Notes: a model not told the origin generated them from the sequence alone. A stretch of 39,505 bases of DNA from Komarekiella delphini-convector SJRDD-AB1 (GCF_014831675.1 NZ_VJXY01000056.1:1-39505), one strand, 5' to 3'. Shown: positions 1 through 6,882, counted from the stretch's first letter. Made by a program: numbers and translations.

Positions 1-844
1 GGTTGTGTTGCAAAAACTTTGTTAGGACAGAGCTTCCCTATTAATAGGTTCTTGTTATGCAGCAACTCCGAAAATTTGATATACGAATTCTAGTTGACCT
101 AAAATGTCACCTTTTTCAACTCCTTGAATTTGTCCTTTTCGGATCATGTTCATTGCTTCGTAACCCCTTAATGTTCGTCGTGCCGTGTTGAATGAGGCAA
201 ATCCCATTCCTGGTTTAACCAATCGTTTGATAAATCGATGATCTTGCTCAATATTATTATTTAAATATTTAACTTGTGGTAATTCACAATCATCGGGCAA
301 TAATTCTGACTTTTTGAGTTCATCAATTGAAGGTGGATAGGCGGCATTTTTATCGACGTTGATGACTCGTGGAGTTCTGTTATGACAAGCTTTTAAAGCC
401 TTACGGAAAAATCGTTCTGCTGCTCGTGCGTTGCGTTTGGCACTCAACATAAAATCAATAGTATTGCCATTTGAATCAACAGCACGATACAAATATTTCC
501 ACTCACCTTTCACTTTTATATATGTCTCATCCACTCCCCAAGAATCATTGGTTTGACTCAAGTATGCTCTGCATCGCTTCTCAATTTCTGGGGCATAAGC
601 TTGTACCCAACGATACACTGTTGTGTGGTCTACCAATAGTCCCCGCTCTCCCATCATTTCTTCCAAATGCCGATACGAAAGTGGGTATCGCAGATACCAC
701 CGCACACATAGCAATATGATCTCCGATTGAAAATGACGCCATTTGAATGGTTGCTTAGGGTTCATGAATACAATGTCAGTGGCGAGGCTTATTAAGTATA
801 ATTTCTACTCTTAGCAGAACTCCACCTGTTTTTGCAACAGAACC
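1..844. mobile_element. IS6-family insertion sequence
   Basis: The element is bounded by 17-bp terminal inverted repeats with one mismatch. The left end (1-17) reads GGTTGTGTTGCAAAAAC and the right end (828-844), read inward, reads GGTTCTGTTGCAAAAAC. It carries a single DDE transposase gene on the minus strand and is about 0.84 kb long, normal for IS6. The left outer flank lies outside the window, so an 8-bp target duplication cannot be checked. The right end sits inside an open reading frame, so the element has cut a resident gene. Confidence 0.93.
55..765 (-). CDS. IS6-family DDE transposase
   Basis: The 236-residue protein catalyses transposition of the surrounding element. The N-terminal part (about 20-60) has the helix-turn-helix segment typical of IS6, including the RHLEEMMGERG stretch. 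The catalytic triad is visible as D79 (in WGVDETYIKVKG), D138 (in VINVDKNAAY) and E173 (in NNIEQDHRFIK), a spacing of 34 residues between the second D and E as expected for this family. Length is full size and there are no internal stops, so the element may still be active. The ATG at 763-765 lies about 80 bp inside the right terminal repeat and gives the expected length. Confidence 0.95.
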   Translation of the reverse strand: MNPKQPFKWRHFQSEIILLCVRWYLRYPLSYRHLEEMMGERGLLVDHTTVYRWVQAYAPEIEKRCRAYLSQTNDSWGVDETYIKVKGEWKYLYRAVDSNGNTIDFMLSAKRNARAAERFFRKALKACHNRTPRVINVDKNAAYPPSIDELKKSELLPDDCELPQVKYLNNNIEQDHRFIKRLVKPGMGFASFNTARRTLRGYEAMNMIRKGQIQGVEKGDILGQLEFVYQIFGVAA

Positions 845-925
845 CTCAAGATTAACAAAATTAACTTCTATGATTTTCCCGGCGAGATATTCTCAGATCT
901 TTCTTACCGAAAAGTAACGCTTGAA

Positions 926-2167
926 ATGCCGCCCACCAAAACCAGAGATGCAGTATTTCTCAATGGTGAACCGTTGGGAGTATTGCATTTTAAGAAAGAT
1001 AAAGACGCGCTCAGGCAGTTTGGACTACTCAAGTCAGGACAGCTAACGCCAGCACCTTCTACACTCCAAAGTAATTTCTCCCACACATACGCCAAGATTG
1101 ATCCCACTACTATTGAATATCCCCAAGAGTGGACGAAAGAATCTATTGCTTTTGGAGTTAAACAATCGCCCGACACTCAGCAACAATTCATGGTCGAGCA
1201 AGCTGCTCCCATTCTCCAAAAAATTAAAGACCGTCCTACTTTCTTGTTCACCAATCCATCAGATAAAACACTTGGACTAATAGGCATGGCGGTTGATAAT
1301 CACAAAGTCGAGACGGTGAGCAAATGGCTGACGAATCATAATGTTGAATTCTCTCAAGTTCCACCCGAAGATGTGATCAGGGAAACTAAAAAAGGATTGG
1401 CAGTGTTTAACTTGGTTACTACTTCAATTCCTCCCAAAACTTGGGAGAACATGACCAAGAAATTTGGAGTAGTAATTGAATCAGCAAGTGAGTATCAGCA
1501 ACTCGTTAACTCCCTCGCTGCACGGCCGCAATTTCTTAAAGCTCCAGACCAACTAGCGCTGAACCCCCATCGACAAAGCACTCAAACCACACCTCAAACC
1601 ACACGACAATCTACACCCAAACCTACGCCTCCTTCCTTAAAAACAATAAATTCTCAAGTTCCAACCATTCTTCCCAAGGAAGTGAAAACCGAACCGGATG
1701 GTGTGGTAAACCGCACAGTAATTGATGATTTGAGGGATTGGTATGCTGCTGCTGACAAGTTGGGTAAACCATCGTCATACAAAAAACGAATTGTGGAAGT
1801 AGCCGAGCGATTTAAATCAACTCAGCAATTATCTTCAAAAGCACTCTTTGCAATGAACCAGGACACTGAACAATACCGAATTCTTAGCCGATTGACCCAA
1901 ATAGCAGGGCGGATTAGTCCCATTCTAGGGGAATCAACATCAGATGGTTCATTTCAGGTCAAAGGAAAAATTTATGATATATTTTTAAACCCTGAGCGCA
2001 AAGATCTAATCATCTCTCAAAAAAATGGAGATGTAGTTTTAAGTGTGCAATCAGGTAAAGTCCAAACTAATAAAGTATCTCCAGATATAATTCAAACTTT
2101 TGAACAAGCTAATGCCAAAGTTGATCAACTATTATCGCCAGTTAGGTCTGGTGGCATGGAATTGTAG
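926..2167 (+). CDS. Conserved protein of unknown function, 5' end removed by the IS
   Basis: I do not recognise the family. The frame is 413 codons from the first ATG, but it stays open upstream across 845-925, right to the IS boundary, and that stretch reads like normal protein. The ATG at 926 is therefore probably an internal methionine and the original N-terminus is lost. The middle (about 210-245) is rich in Thr, Pro and Gln, like a flexible linker between an N-terminal and a C-terminal domain. The C-terminal part (about 260-400) is mixed alpha/beta with no motif I can name. Whether a shortened protein is made depends on an outward promoter from the IS or an internal start. No zinc motif, P-loop or membrane segment is visible. 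Confidence 0.7.
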   Translation: MPPTKTRDAVFLNGEPLGVLHFKKDKDALRQFGLLKSGQLTPAPSTLQSNFSHTYAKIDPTTIEYPQEWTKESIAFGVKQSPDTQQQFMVEQAAPILQKIKDRPTFLFTNPSDKTLGLIGMAVDNHKVETVSKWLTNHNVEFSQVPPEDVIRETKKGLAVFNLVTTSIPPKTWENMTKKFGVVIESASEYQQLVNSLAARPQFLKAPDQLALNPHRQSTQTTPQTTRQSTPKPTPPSLKTINSQVPTILPKEVKTEPDGVVNRTVIDDLRDWYAAADKLGKPSSYKKRIVEVAERFKSTQQLSSKALFAMNQDTEQYRILSRLTQIAGRISPILGESTSDGSFQVKGKIYDIFLNPERKDLIISQKNGDVVLSVQSGKVQTNKVSPDIIQTFEQANAKVDQLLSPVRSGGMEL

Positions 2168-2277
2168 TTAGCGATCGCAAGAAAGCATTGCGTTTGATCG
2201 GGAACACTATTTTTCAGCAATCAAAAAATCAGCTAATGCACTAATTCGTTTATTTTTGCTACGCTCTTTACCTCTAA

Positions 2278-2682
2278 TTAAGGACTGTTAATCTCGAACA
2301 ACCTTAACTGTCTAGTCGATATTTCCCGCTTATTTTCTGTATTGATTGAGATGTAAGCTAAGTACAAACTACAACTAACTTCATCCCACCATTTGGCTGG
2401 TCGGTAACTTTGTTCATTCATCAAGTCTGCATACTGATTTAAGTAATCCACTGCTTCCAATAGGTGGGTATAACAATCAAAAGCCAGATGATTAAGTTGC
2501 TCTCTTATCCTTCTTTTGGTTCGGATATTTGAGCGAATCCAGATGATAGAATGCCAAGTTAACTCATATTCACTGGCACATTTGACGGCAATAGTTATTT
2601 CATCTCTTGCTATCTCTAACAAAAAGTGGTTGCTCGGAATGTGATCCAAAGCAACCATTAAACAACAATATGTAGAATTCAT
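2278..2682 (-). CDS. Hypothetical protein
   Basis: This is a 134-residue protein I do not recognise. It is predicted soluble and mostly helical, with several Trp and Tyr residues (for example WHSIIWIR and PAKWWDEVSCSLY) and no clear catalytic motif. Its ATG overlaps the TAA of the upstream gene by one base (TAATG at the junction), which suggests translational coupling, so the two probably act together. It ends with LRLFEINSP, close to the sigma-factor side of the replicon but facing away from it. Confidence 0.65.
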   Translation of the reverse strand: MNSTYCCLMVALDHIPSNHFLLEIARDEITIAVKCASEYELTWHSIIWIRSNIRTKRRIREQLNHLAFDCYTHLLEAVDYLNQYADLMNEQSYRPAKWWDEVSCSLYLAYISINTENKREISTRQLRLFEINSP

Positions 2683-3131
2683 TATGCAACTTTGCGTGGT
2701 CTACCCGGCTTGCGCTTCGCTGTTAGTGTCGCCTCAGTCTTTTTAGTTGTTTTCTTTTTTGCAACTGGCTCAGTTTTCTTAGAACGAGTAGCTGATTTTG
2801 ATTTTGGCTTGATTTCTTTGACTGGTGGCAGTAATCTCAATGTAGGGAATGGGAGAATAACTGCAACAGTTGAATTAGTACTATCGTAACTATCGGATTT
2901 TAACTCCCACGGGTCGGGCAATTGTTGAAAAGTCTGTAATTGTGGTGCGATTTCTACTTCTGCTACAACTGGGGTGAATTCTTTGATTACATCTGGCAAG
3001 CTAATCGAAATCATTGTGCTATTGGCATTGGCTGTAACGAAAACTTCAGTAATAAACTGAAACATCATAATCCCGACAAATGCCCAAAAGATAGCTTCAA
3101 TAGCCAAAGTAAGTACGTTTTGAACGTTCAT
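2682..3131 (-). CDS. Membrane protein with basic AT-hook-like tail
   Basis: The protein has 149 residues. Residues about 5-32 form one strong hydrophobic segment (LTLAIEAIFWAFVGIMMFQF), followed by a mixed region of about 70 residues and then a very basic C-terminal third rich in Lys, Arg and Thr. It ends in KRKPGRPRKVA, which contains the GRP core of an AT-hook. The visible layout is a single membrane anchor plus a tail able to contact DNA. I infer a membrane-linked DNA-binding role, for example in plasmid positioning, but no family match is known to me. The next gene starts on the last base of its stop codon, so the pair is probably one transcription unit. Confidence 0.7.
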   Translation of the reverse strand: MNVQNVLTLAIEAIFWAFVGIMMFQFITEVFVTANANSTMISISLPDVIKEFTPVVAEVEIAPQLQTFQQLPDPWELKSDSYDSTNSTVAVILPFPTLRLLPPVKEIKPKSKSATRSKKTEPVAKKKTTKKTEATLTAKRKPGRPRKVA

Positions 3132-3253
3132 TTCTTTGCTCCTAAATTTTTTTAGTTTCCCGAATTTCTCAAAAACATCTCGCCAGCACGGTTTCAGACC
3201 TTGTTTGCAAATGAAGAGGTTTTTAACAAGGCAGCGCGAGGTGAGCTTAATCT

Positions 3254-3432
3254 TTCAATCTCGATGTAGCGTAGCGGTTTTTCTTGCTTAGACAAGAGAG
3301 ATGAATTATCTGGCTTCAGACTTCAATCTCGATAAAGCGTAGTGGTTTCTCTTTGATTATAAAAGAGACTTCCATCTCAATGTAGCGAAGCTTTTTATAT
3401 TTACTTGATTGCAATCTTCAAGTAATATATAT
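3254..3432. repeat. Three imperfect repeats, each followed by a hairpin
   Basis: A motif close to CAATCTCGATGTAGCGTAGC occurs at about 3256, 3323 and 3371 with small variations (CGATAAAGCGTAGTGG in the second, CAATGTAGCGAAGC in the third). Each copy is followed by a different hairpin: TCTTG/CAAGA, then TCTCTTT/AAAGAGA, then ACTTGA/TCAAGT flanked by AT pairs. The hairpins differ in sequence while the position is kept. No coding frame is convincing from 3132 to 3728, so this zone is read as non-coding. Confidence 0.6.
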
Positions 3433-3438
3433 TTAGCC

Positions 3439-3640
3439 TTTGATGCTCACATCAAATATTGAAGTATTTAACGAAGGAAGAAGTTTGAAGGAAGAAGGAA
3501 GAAGGACAATTGGTGGTGGATTTAAATCCACCACCAATTGCAGACCATCAAATCATAGATTTGATGGGGGACTTAAACCCGTTTGGCAAGAAGAAAGAAG
3601 ACCTCTTCCTTCTTTCTTCTTCCCTCTTCCTTCGTTAAAT
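3439..3640. repeat. Nested inverted-repeat element
   Basis: The segment holds four hairpins. They are TTTGATG/CATCAAA (3439-3456), a loop-less 34-bp perfect palindrome at 3507-3540 whose left half is CAATTGGTGGTGGATTT, CCATCAAAT/ATTTGATGG (3545-3567), and GAAGAAAGAAG/CTTCTTTCTTC (3590-3619). The last three are enclosed by an outer inverted repeat, ATTTAACGAAGGAAG at 3466-3480 matched at 3626-3640. The outer arms continue as imperfect purine/pyrimidine-rich pairing. This looks like a mobile or regulatory repeat of the kind scattered through cyanobacterial genomes. The open frame across it is low-complexity and not believable as a gene. Confidence 0.65.
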
Positions 3641-3654
3641 TATTGGCGTTTAAC

Positions 3655-3696
3655 TTTTTGATAAAACATTGAGACAAACTAATGTTTTATCAAAAA
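3655..3696. promoter_or_regulatory. Perfect 16-bp inverted repeat upstream of the sigma factor
   Basis: TTTTTGATAAAACATT (3655-3670) is repeated exactly inverted at 3681-3696 with a 10-base spacer. It ends 32 bp before the sigma-factor start codon. It could be an operator, or an RNA hairpin in the leader. The arms are AT-rich, so it is a poor intrinsic terminator. Confidence 0.55.
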
Positions 3697-3728
3697 CTTA
3701 GAAATCATCCACCACAATCAATAAAAGT

Positions 3729-4679
3729 ATGACTACCGCAACTTCCGACCTAGTTCACTCCTACCTCCAGCAAATCGGTCGCTACCCTCTATTGTCTCCC
3801 TCTCAAGAGATTGCATACGCAAGGCAGGTGCAGCAGATGATAGAAGTTGAGCAAAAAAGAAACGCCCTCACACAACAGCTAAACCGACAACCAACCGACT
3901 CCCAATTAGCTGCAACTCTGGGTAAAACCGAAGCTGAAATCAGTCAAATCCTGAATCAGGGGCAACGAGCAAAACAGAAGATGGTGATAGCTAATTTACG
4001 GCTGGTAGTGGCGATCGCTAAAAAATACCAGAACCGTAATTTAGAGTTTCCCGACTTGATTCAAGAAGGATCACTGGGTTTGCAACGGAGTATTGAAAAG
4101 TTTGATCCCAATCGCGGCTACAAACTTTCTACCTATGCATACTGGTGGATTAACCAGTCCATCACAAGAGCTATAGCAGAAAAGTCTCGCACTATTCGAC
4201 TGCCAATTCATCTTAACGAAAGGCTCAATAAAATCAAGAACCAAGAGCGAGAACTGTCTCAATCACTCGGTCGTCGTCCCACCGTGACAGAGATTGCCGA
4301 GTCCTTAAAACTTAAACCTTCTTTGATTCGGGAATCTCTAAATGTCTCGAAAAACCCCGTTTCTTTAGAGATGAAAGTCGGAGATGAACGAGAAACCGAA
4401 TTGATCAATATCTTGCCTGTGCCTGACAATTCTCCTTTGGAGCAAATCAATCAAGAACTTTTGTACCAAGACTTGAGCAACTTGCTGGCATTGCTCAAAG
4501 AGAAGCAACGAGAAGTAATTACTCTACGCTTTGGATTGGAGGGCGATCGCCCAATGAGCGTGAACCAAATTGCAAAACGTCTTAAACTGAGTCGAGAAAG
4601 AGTTGTTAAAATCGAGCATCAAGCAATGACTATTCTTCGTCGTCACCAAGACAACATCAAAGAGTATCTTATTAATTAG
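3729..4679 (+). CDS. Group 2 RNA polymerase sigma factor (sigma-70 family)
   Basis: The 316-residue protein directs RNA polymerase to promoters. Region 1.2 is at about 6-35 (DLVHSYLQQIGRYPLLSP), region 2 at about 84-162 (NLRLVVAIAKKYQNR, DLIQEGSLGLQRSIEKFDP, STYAYWWINQSI), region 3 follows, and region 4 is at about 255-306 (REVITLRFGLEGDRPMSVNQ and LSRERVVKIEHQAM). The long acidic region 1.1 of a primary sigma is missing, which with the length points to a non-essential group 2 factor of the SigB/C/D/E type. Being on an accessory replicon, it may switch on local genes. The upstream repeats (3439-3696) are candidates for its control. Confidence 0.93.
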   Translation: MTTATSDLVHSYLQQIGRYPLLSPSQEIAYARQVQQMIEVEQKRNALTQQLNRQPTDSQLAATLGKTEAEISQILNQGQRAKQKMVIANLRLVVAIAKKYQNRNLEFPDLIQEGSLGLQRSIEKFDPNRGYKLSTYAYWWINQSITRAIAEKSRTIRLPIHLNERLNKIKNQERELSQSLGRRPTVTEIAESLKLKPSLIRESLNVSKNPVSLEMKVGDERETELINILPVPDNSPLEQINQELLYQDLSNLLALLKEKQREVITLRFGLEGDRPMSVNQIAKRLKLSRERVVKIEHQAMTILRRHQDNIKEYLIN

Positions 4680-4716
4680 TGCGATTTGTTGTGTTGCTGC
4701 TCTCTCAGATATTTGT

Positions 4717-5021
4717 ATGAGTCGAACTCGCTACCCTAAAGATTGGAAACAATTGGCCACATCTATCAAAGAATCCTGCGACTGGCGCTGCTCTCGTTGT
4801 AATCGCCCCTGCCTACGTCCAGGTGAAAACCACAAGGCTGGTCTAAATCCCAACGTCAGGTATATAACCTACAGGTACATCACCACAACTTCGATCCGTC
4901 TGATAACAGGCTCGAAAACTTGATTTGCCTTTGTAGTAGCTGCCATCTTGATTACCACCGATTTGGACGGGGCAATGTTTCACCAGGGCAGTTATCCTTG
5001 TTTCTAGACGAGCGCCTTTAG
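4717..5021 (+). pseudogene. HNH endonuclease-like gene with a frameshift
   Basis: The first frame gives MSRTRYPKDWKQLATSIK followed by a CxxCxRPCLRPGE zinc-type segment. After about 4843-4846 the reading continues in a different frame as KSQRQVYNLQVHHHNFDPSD, then ENLICLCSSCHLDYHRFG, ending at 5021. Together these make a normal cyanobacterial HNH protein of about 100 residues with paired cysteines, the HHHNFDP core and the C-terminal CxxCH. The junction around GTCTAAATCC lacks two bases (or has one extra) relative to an intact frame. It is either a real inactivating indel or a sequencing error. The gene starts 37 bp after the sigma factor, on the same strand. Confidence 0.75.
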
Positions 5022-5099
5022 TTTTGATGCACATCTATTGCACCACTATGTGATAAACAAGAAACTATATTCATAGAGTGAGACTTATAGATTAATACG

Positions 5100-5384
5100 A
5101 TGCCAAGCAGCAAGATTATCGATGTTAAAGAGTACACCGTCAGAGCGCATCAGCGAACGATTCACACTCGCATATTCAACTTTGTTTGCCAGCAGTGCCA
5201 ACAGCCAACACAACGCGAGAATTTTGGCCCGCGACCGCTCTACTGTGAGCAATGCCGTCGTCCTCAAGCACCCAAGAAATCAACAGTCCCTCTCAAGAAA
5301 AGGAAACCCAGAGCGATGACTTATAAGAGTGACCAAATAATTACGCGCTTCGTAATGGGCTACGCCCCGCTACGAAGCGCGTAA
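5100..5384 (+). CDS. Small zinc-ribbon protein, copy 1, with repeat-altered C-terminus
   Basis: The conserved part (residues 1-77) has two CxxC pairs (FVCQQCQQP and [10 protein letters not shown]), giving a zinc ribbon, followed by a basic [12 protein letters not shown] tail. This suggests nucleic-acid or protein binding. A near-identical second copy lies at 6978-7229; the two differ at about four residues over the shared region. After KSD, a 60-bp palindromic repeat enters in frame and supplies 16 foreign codons and a stop at 5382-5384. The same frame then stays open downstream, so the native C-terminus has been cut off. The function of the family is unknown to me. Confidence 0.75.
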   Translation: MPSSKIIDVKEYTVRAHQRTIHTRIFNFVCQQCQQPTQRENFGPRPLYCEQCRRPQAPKKSTVPLKKRKPRAMTYKSDQIITRFVMGYAPLRSA

Positions 5385-5393
5385 TTCGTAATT
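5334..5393. repeat. 60-bp palindromic repeat inserted in a gene
   Basis: Perfect 16-bp arms, AATTACGCGCTTCGTA (5339-5354) and its complement (5371-5386), enclose a 16-base loop that itself folds as GGGC-TAC-GCCC. A direct tail CGTAATT repeats. This is the class of palindromic repeat with a GGGGCGTAGCCC-type core that is dispersed in heterocystous cyanobacteria; a related core is at about 6850-6864. The insert length is a multiple of three, and it carries an in-frame TAA. Confidence 0.75.
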
Positions 5394-5567
5394 AAAGATG
5401 ACTACGTAGATGAAGATGGCGAGGAACAAGAAATACTTTATCGTGACGGGGAATCAGATTTAATTGAAATCAATAAGAAAACTTGGCGGTCTTCTTGGGA
5501 GAATATAGAAGAATTTGGAATTGAAAAGCAACAAAAAGGGAATTATGAATTTTTGGGAACGAGGTGA
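5385..5567 (+). pseudogene. Severed C-terminal part of the copy 1 zinc-ribbon gene
   Basis: The frame of the 5100 gene continues after the repeat as KDDYVDEDGEEQEILYRDG, then an acidic and Trp-containing stretch to a TGA at 5565-5567. It has no start codon of its own. Joining KS(D) before the repeat to KDD after it restores a continuous protein, and copy 2 at the equivalent point also reads KSxKD before ending. I infer that this is the original C-terminal domain. It could alternatively be an unrelated gene remnant. Confidence 0.5.
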
Positions 5568-5685
5568 TCGAGTTTTGGCTCTAGCTAGCGGGGGCGCATT
5601 TTTGGGAGTTTTGGCGGCTGGTATCCCTGGAGCAATTATCGGGGGGTTACTTGTCAGTATTTATGCTTATGTAGTGACGAAATAG
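5545..5685 (+). CDS. 46-residue glycine-rich membrane peptide
   Basis: ATG at 5545 opens MNFWERGDRVLALASGGAFL and continues through a Gly/Ala/Ile-rich hydrophobic stretch (about 12-42) to VVTK. The glycines suggest one tight helical hairpin or one long membrane helix. The leader CAAAAAGGGAATT sits directly before the start; the same 13 bases precede the predicted start at 5919. It overlaps the end of the preceding decayed frame and lies 6 bp before the next gene. The function is unknown; phage- or toxin-like small membrane peptides look similar. Confidence 0.55.
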   Translation: MNFWERGDRVLALASGGAFLGVLAAGIPGAIIGGLLVSIYAYVVTK

Positions 5686-5691
5686 GGATTT

Positions 5692-5901
5692 ATGATTGAT
5701 AAACAGAAAGTTGCAGAAATTGCTTCTCAAATGAGCAGCCAAGAGATTTTAGAAGAAATTAATTATTGGAATGATTCTACTAAATATTGGCAGGAAGTTC
5801 TTAATTATGCTGATTTAAGCATTGCGAAGGATGCAATTGCTAATAATTTAGAAACGAAAGAAGTTCTGTCACAAGAGTTGTGTAAAAAATTGGATGTTTA
5901 G
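5692..5901 (+). CDS. Small hypothetical helical protein
   Basis: This 69-residue, acidic, all-helical soluble protein has no motif I recognise (contains MSSQEILEEINYWNDS). It follows the 46-residue gene by 6 bp and precedes the predicted 5919 gene by 17 bp, so the three probably share a transcript. Codon use is like that of its neighbours. A short run of six A at 5884-5889 near its end is a possible indel site. Confidence 0.55.
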   Translation: MIDKQKVAEIASQMSSQEILEEINYWNDSTKYWQEVLNYADLSIAKDAIANNLETKEVLSQELCKKLDV

Positions 5902-5918
5902 GTATCAAAAAGGGAATT

Positions 5919-6179
5919 CTGCCTAAATACAAAATTGTTTTCCAACACCCAGATGATGATGAACCAGACAGCGACATCATTTATTCCAACGATATAGAAA
6001 AGCGATTTACGTCAATCGCGGAAGACAACCCTAAAGTGGAATTTATTTCTTATGAAGAAATAGAGGAAGAGGAAGAGAAAGAGGAAGAGTCGCCAGCCTC
6101 ATGTGACGAAATGGAGAAAATGCCAAATTATATTGTGAGGCTCGTCCTTACACCCAGGGCAAACGCACGTAAAACCTGA
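5919..6179 (+). CDS. Acidic hypothetical protein with a CTG start
   Basis: The frame reads (M)PKYKIVFQHPDDDEPDSD, then an IEKRFTSIAEDN region and a Glu-rich run (EEIEEEEEKEEE), 86 residues in all. No ATG, GTG or TTG is available in this frame. A CTG at 5919 is preceded by CAAAAAGGGAATT, identical to the leader of the 5545 gene, which makes CTG the natural start, either non-standard or mutated from ATG. The last codons (from about 6156) lie inside a MITE-like element, so the original C-terminus may be lost. The function is unknown. Confidence 0.45.
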   Translation: MPKYKIVFQHPDDDEPDSDIIYSNDIEKRFTSIAEDNPKVEFISYEEIEEEEEKEEESPASCDEMEKMPNYIVRLVLTPRANARKT

Positions 6180-6282
6180 AAACCTTGCTGAATAAGGATC
6201 TTGCTGAAAAAATCGGCTAAATTAAAAAAACGCCGAAACCCTTGCCATTAAAGGATTATTGTAGTTTAGATGCGTTTGCCCT
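6156..6282. mobile_element. MITE-like element (127 bp)
   Basis: Perfect 12-bp terminal inverted repeats AGGGCAAACGCA (6156-6167) and TGCGTTTGCCCT (6271-6282) enclose about 100 bp without coding capacity. The similarity extends a few bases further inward (TAAA after two mismatches). The ends resemble those of a full-length cyanobacterial IS, but I cannot name the parent. No clear target duplication is visible. The element forms the 3' end of the acidic frame starting at 5919. Confidence 0.5.
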
Positions 6283-6326
6283 AGCTTGCTCCCGAAAACA
6301 CTCTTAAACACTCTAAAACACTAACT

Positions 6327-6542
6327 ATGAGCGGTTTCATCTTATTGGCAATTGGTGTATGTATTTTCTTTTTCGCTTTGAGAACCACAGACGAGATTAA
6401 TCGTGTTGCTGCTTTTTTTGCTCTCACGATTTCTCTAACTTGGGGTTTTGCTCTCACGCCTCCTTTATTTCAATTGCTAGTTGAAATAATTACAGTTTTA
6501 GCAGCTTTTAGAGTTTGTATGCGTTGTCTCAATTGTGGTTGA
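6327..6542 (+). CDS. Small membrane protein, two predicted helices
   Basis: The 71-residue protein begins MSGFILLAIGVCIFFFALRT (first hydrophobic segment, about 3-19). A loop TTDEINR follows, then a longer hydrophobic region (about 26-61) that can form one or two helices. It ends in CMRCLNCG, a cysteine-rich tip. No known family is recognised. It stands alone between the MITE-like element and a repeat-rich stretch. Confidence 0.5.
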   Translation: MSGFILLAIGVCIFFFALRTTDEINRVAAFFALTISLTWGFALTPPLFQLLVEIITVLAAFRVCMRCLNCG

Positions 6543-6568
6543 GAATAATTACTGGCTAACAGTCACAC

Positions 6569-6882
6569 CAATTCGCAATTCGCAGTGACGCTCCTACGTC
6601 GCTACCGCTGCGCTATCGCAATTCGCAATTGCGGACAAAATTGTTAATTGACTAATTTAGGGTACAAGCCCCCACTGAATCTTTGATGAGCGTGGTCTTG
6701 AATCAGCGCAAAGTGAGATTGCGAGGCTAAGCTCAGACGCCAGTTCTCACAAGTCGGAGAACCCTTTCCCTTGCGACTGGCTCAACTTTGTCAGAGAGTG
6801 ATGAGTTCAAGCTCTCACTGATTTTAATTGCGAATTGCTCTCTTCGGAGCGGGGCGTTTAGCCCATTGCGAATTGCGAATTG
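6569..6882. repeat. Inverted-repeat-bounded, structured non-coding segment
   Basis: CAATTCGCAATTCGCA (6569-6584) is repeated exactly inverted at 6867-6882, and shorter AATTGCG units occur beside both ends. Between them no credible gene is present, but several hairpins are: CCAC/GTGG with an inner ATC/GAT (about 6672-6695), GCCAGT/ACTGGC (6739-6744 and 6776-6781) around GTTCTC/GAGAAC (6743-6748 and 6757-6762), and GTGA-GAG/CTC-TCAC near 6800-6820 followed by a short T-run. This could be a structured RNA, the end of a decayed IS200/IS605-like element, or simply repeat debris. Confidence 0.45.

Noticed and set aside
2171-2178. GCGATCGC octamers here and at many other positions.
   Set aside because: This is the general HIP1 signature of cyanobacterial DNA, useful for taxonomy but not a local feature.
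3440-3661. Open frame of 73 codons across the inverted-repeat element.
   Set aside because: Its sequence is dictated by the palindromes and purine runs; composition is not protein-like.
5884-5901. Possible programmed -1 slip on the A6 run joining the 5692 and 5919 frames.
   Set aside because: The 13-base leader and CTG at 5919 explain the downstream frame better, and the run is not a canonical slippery heptamer.
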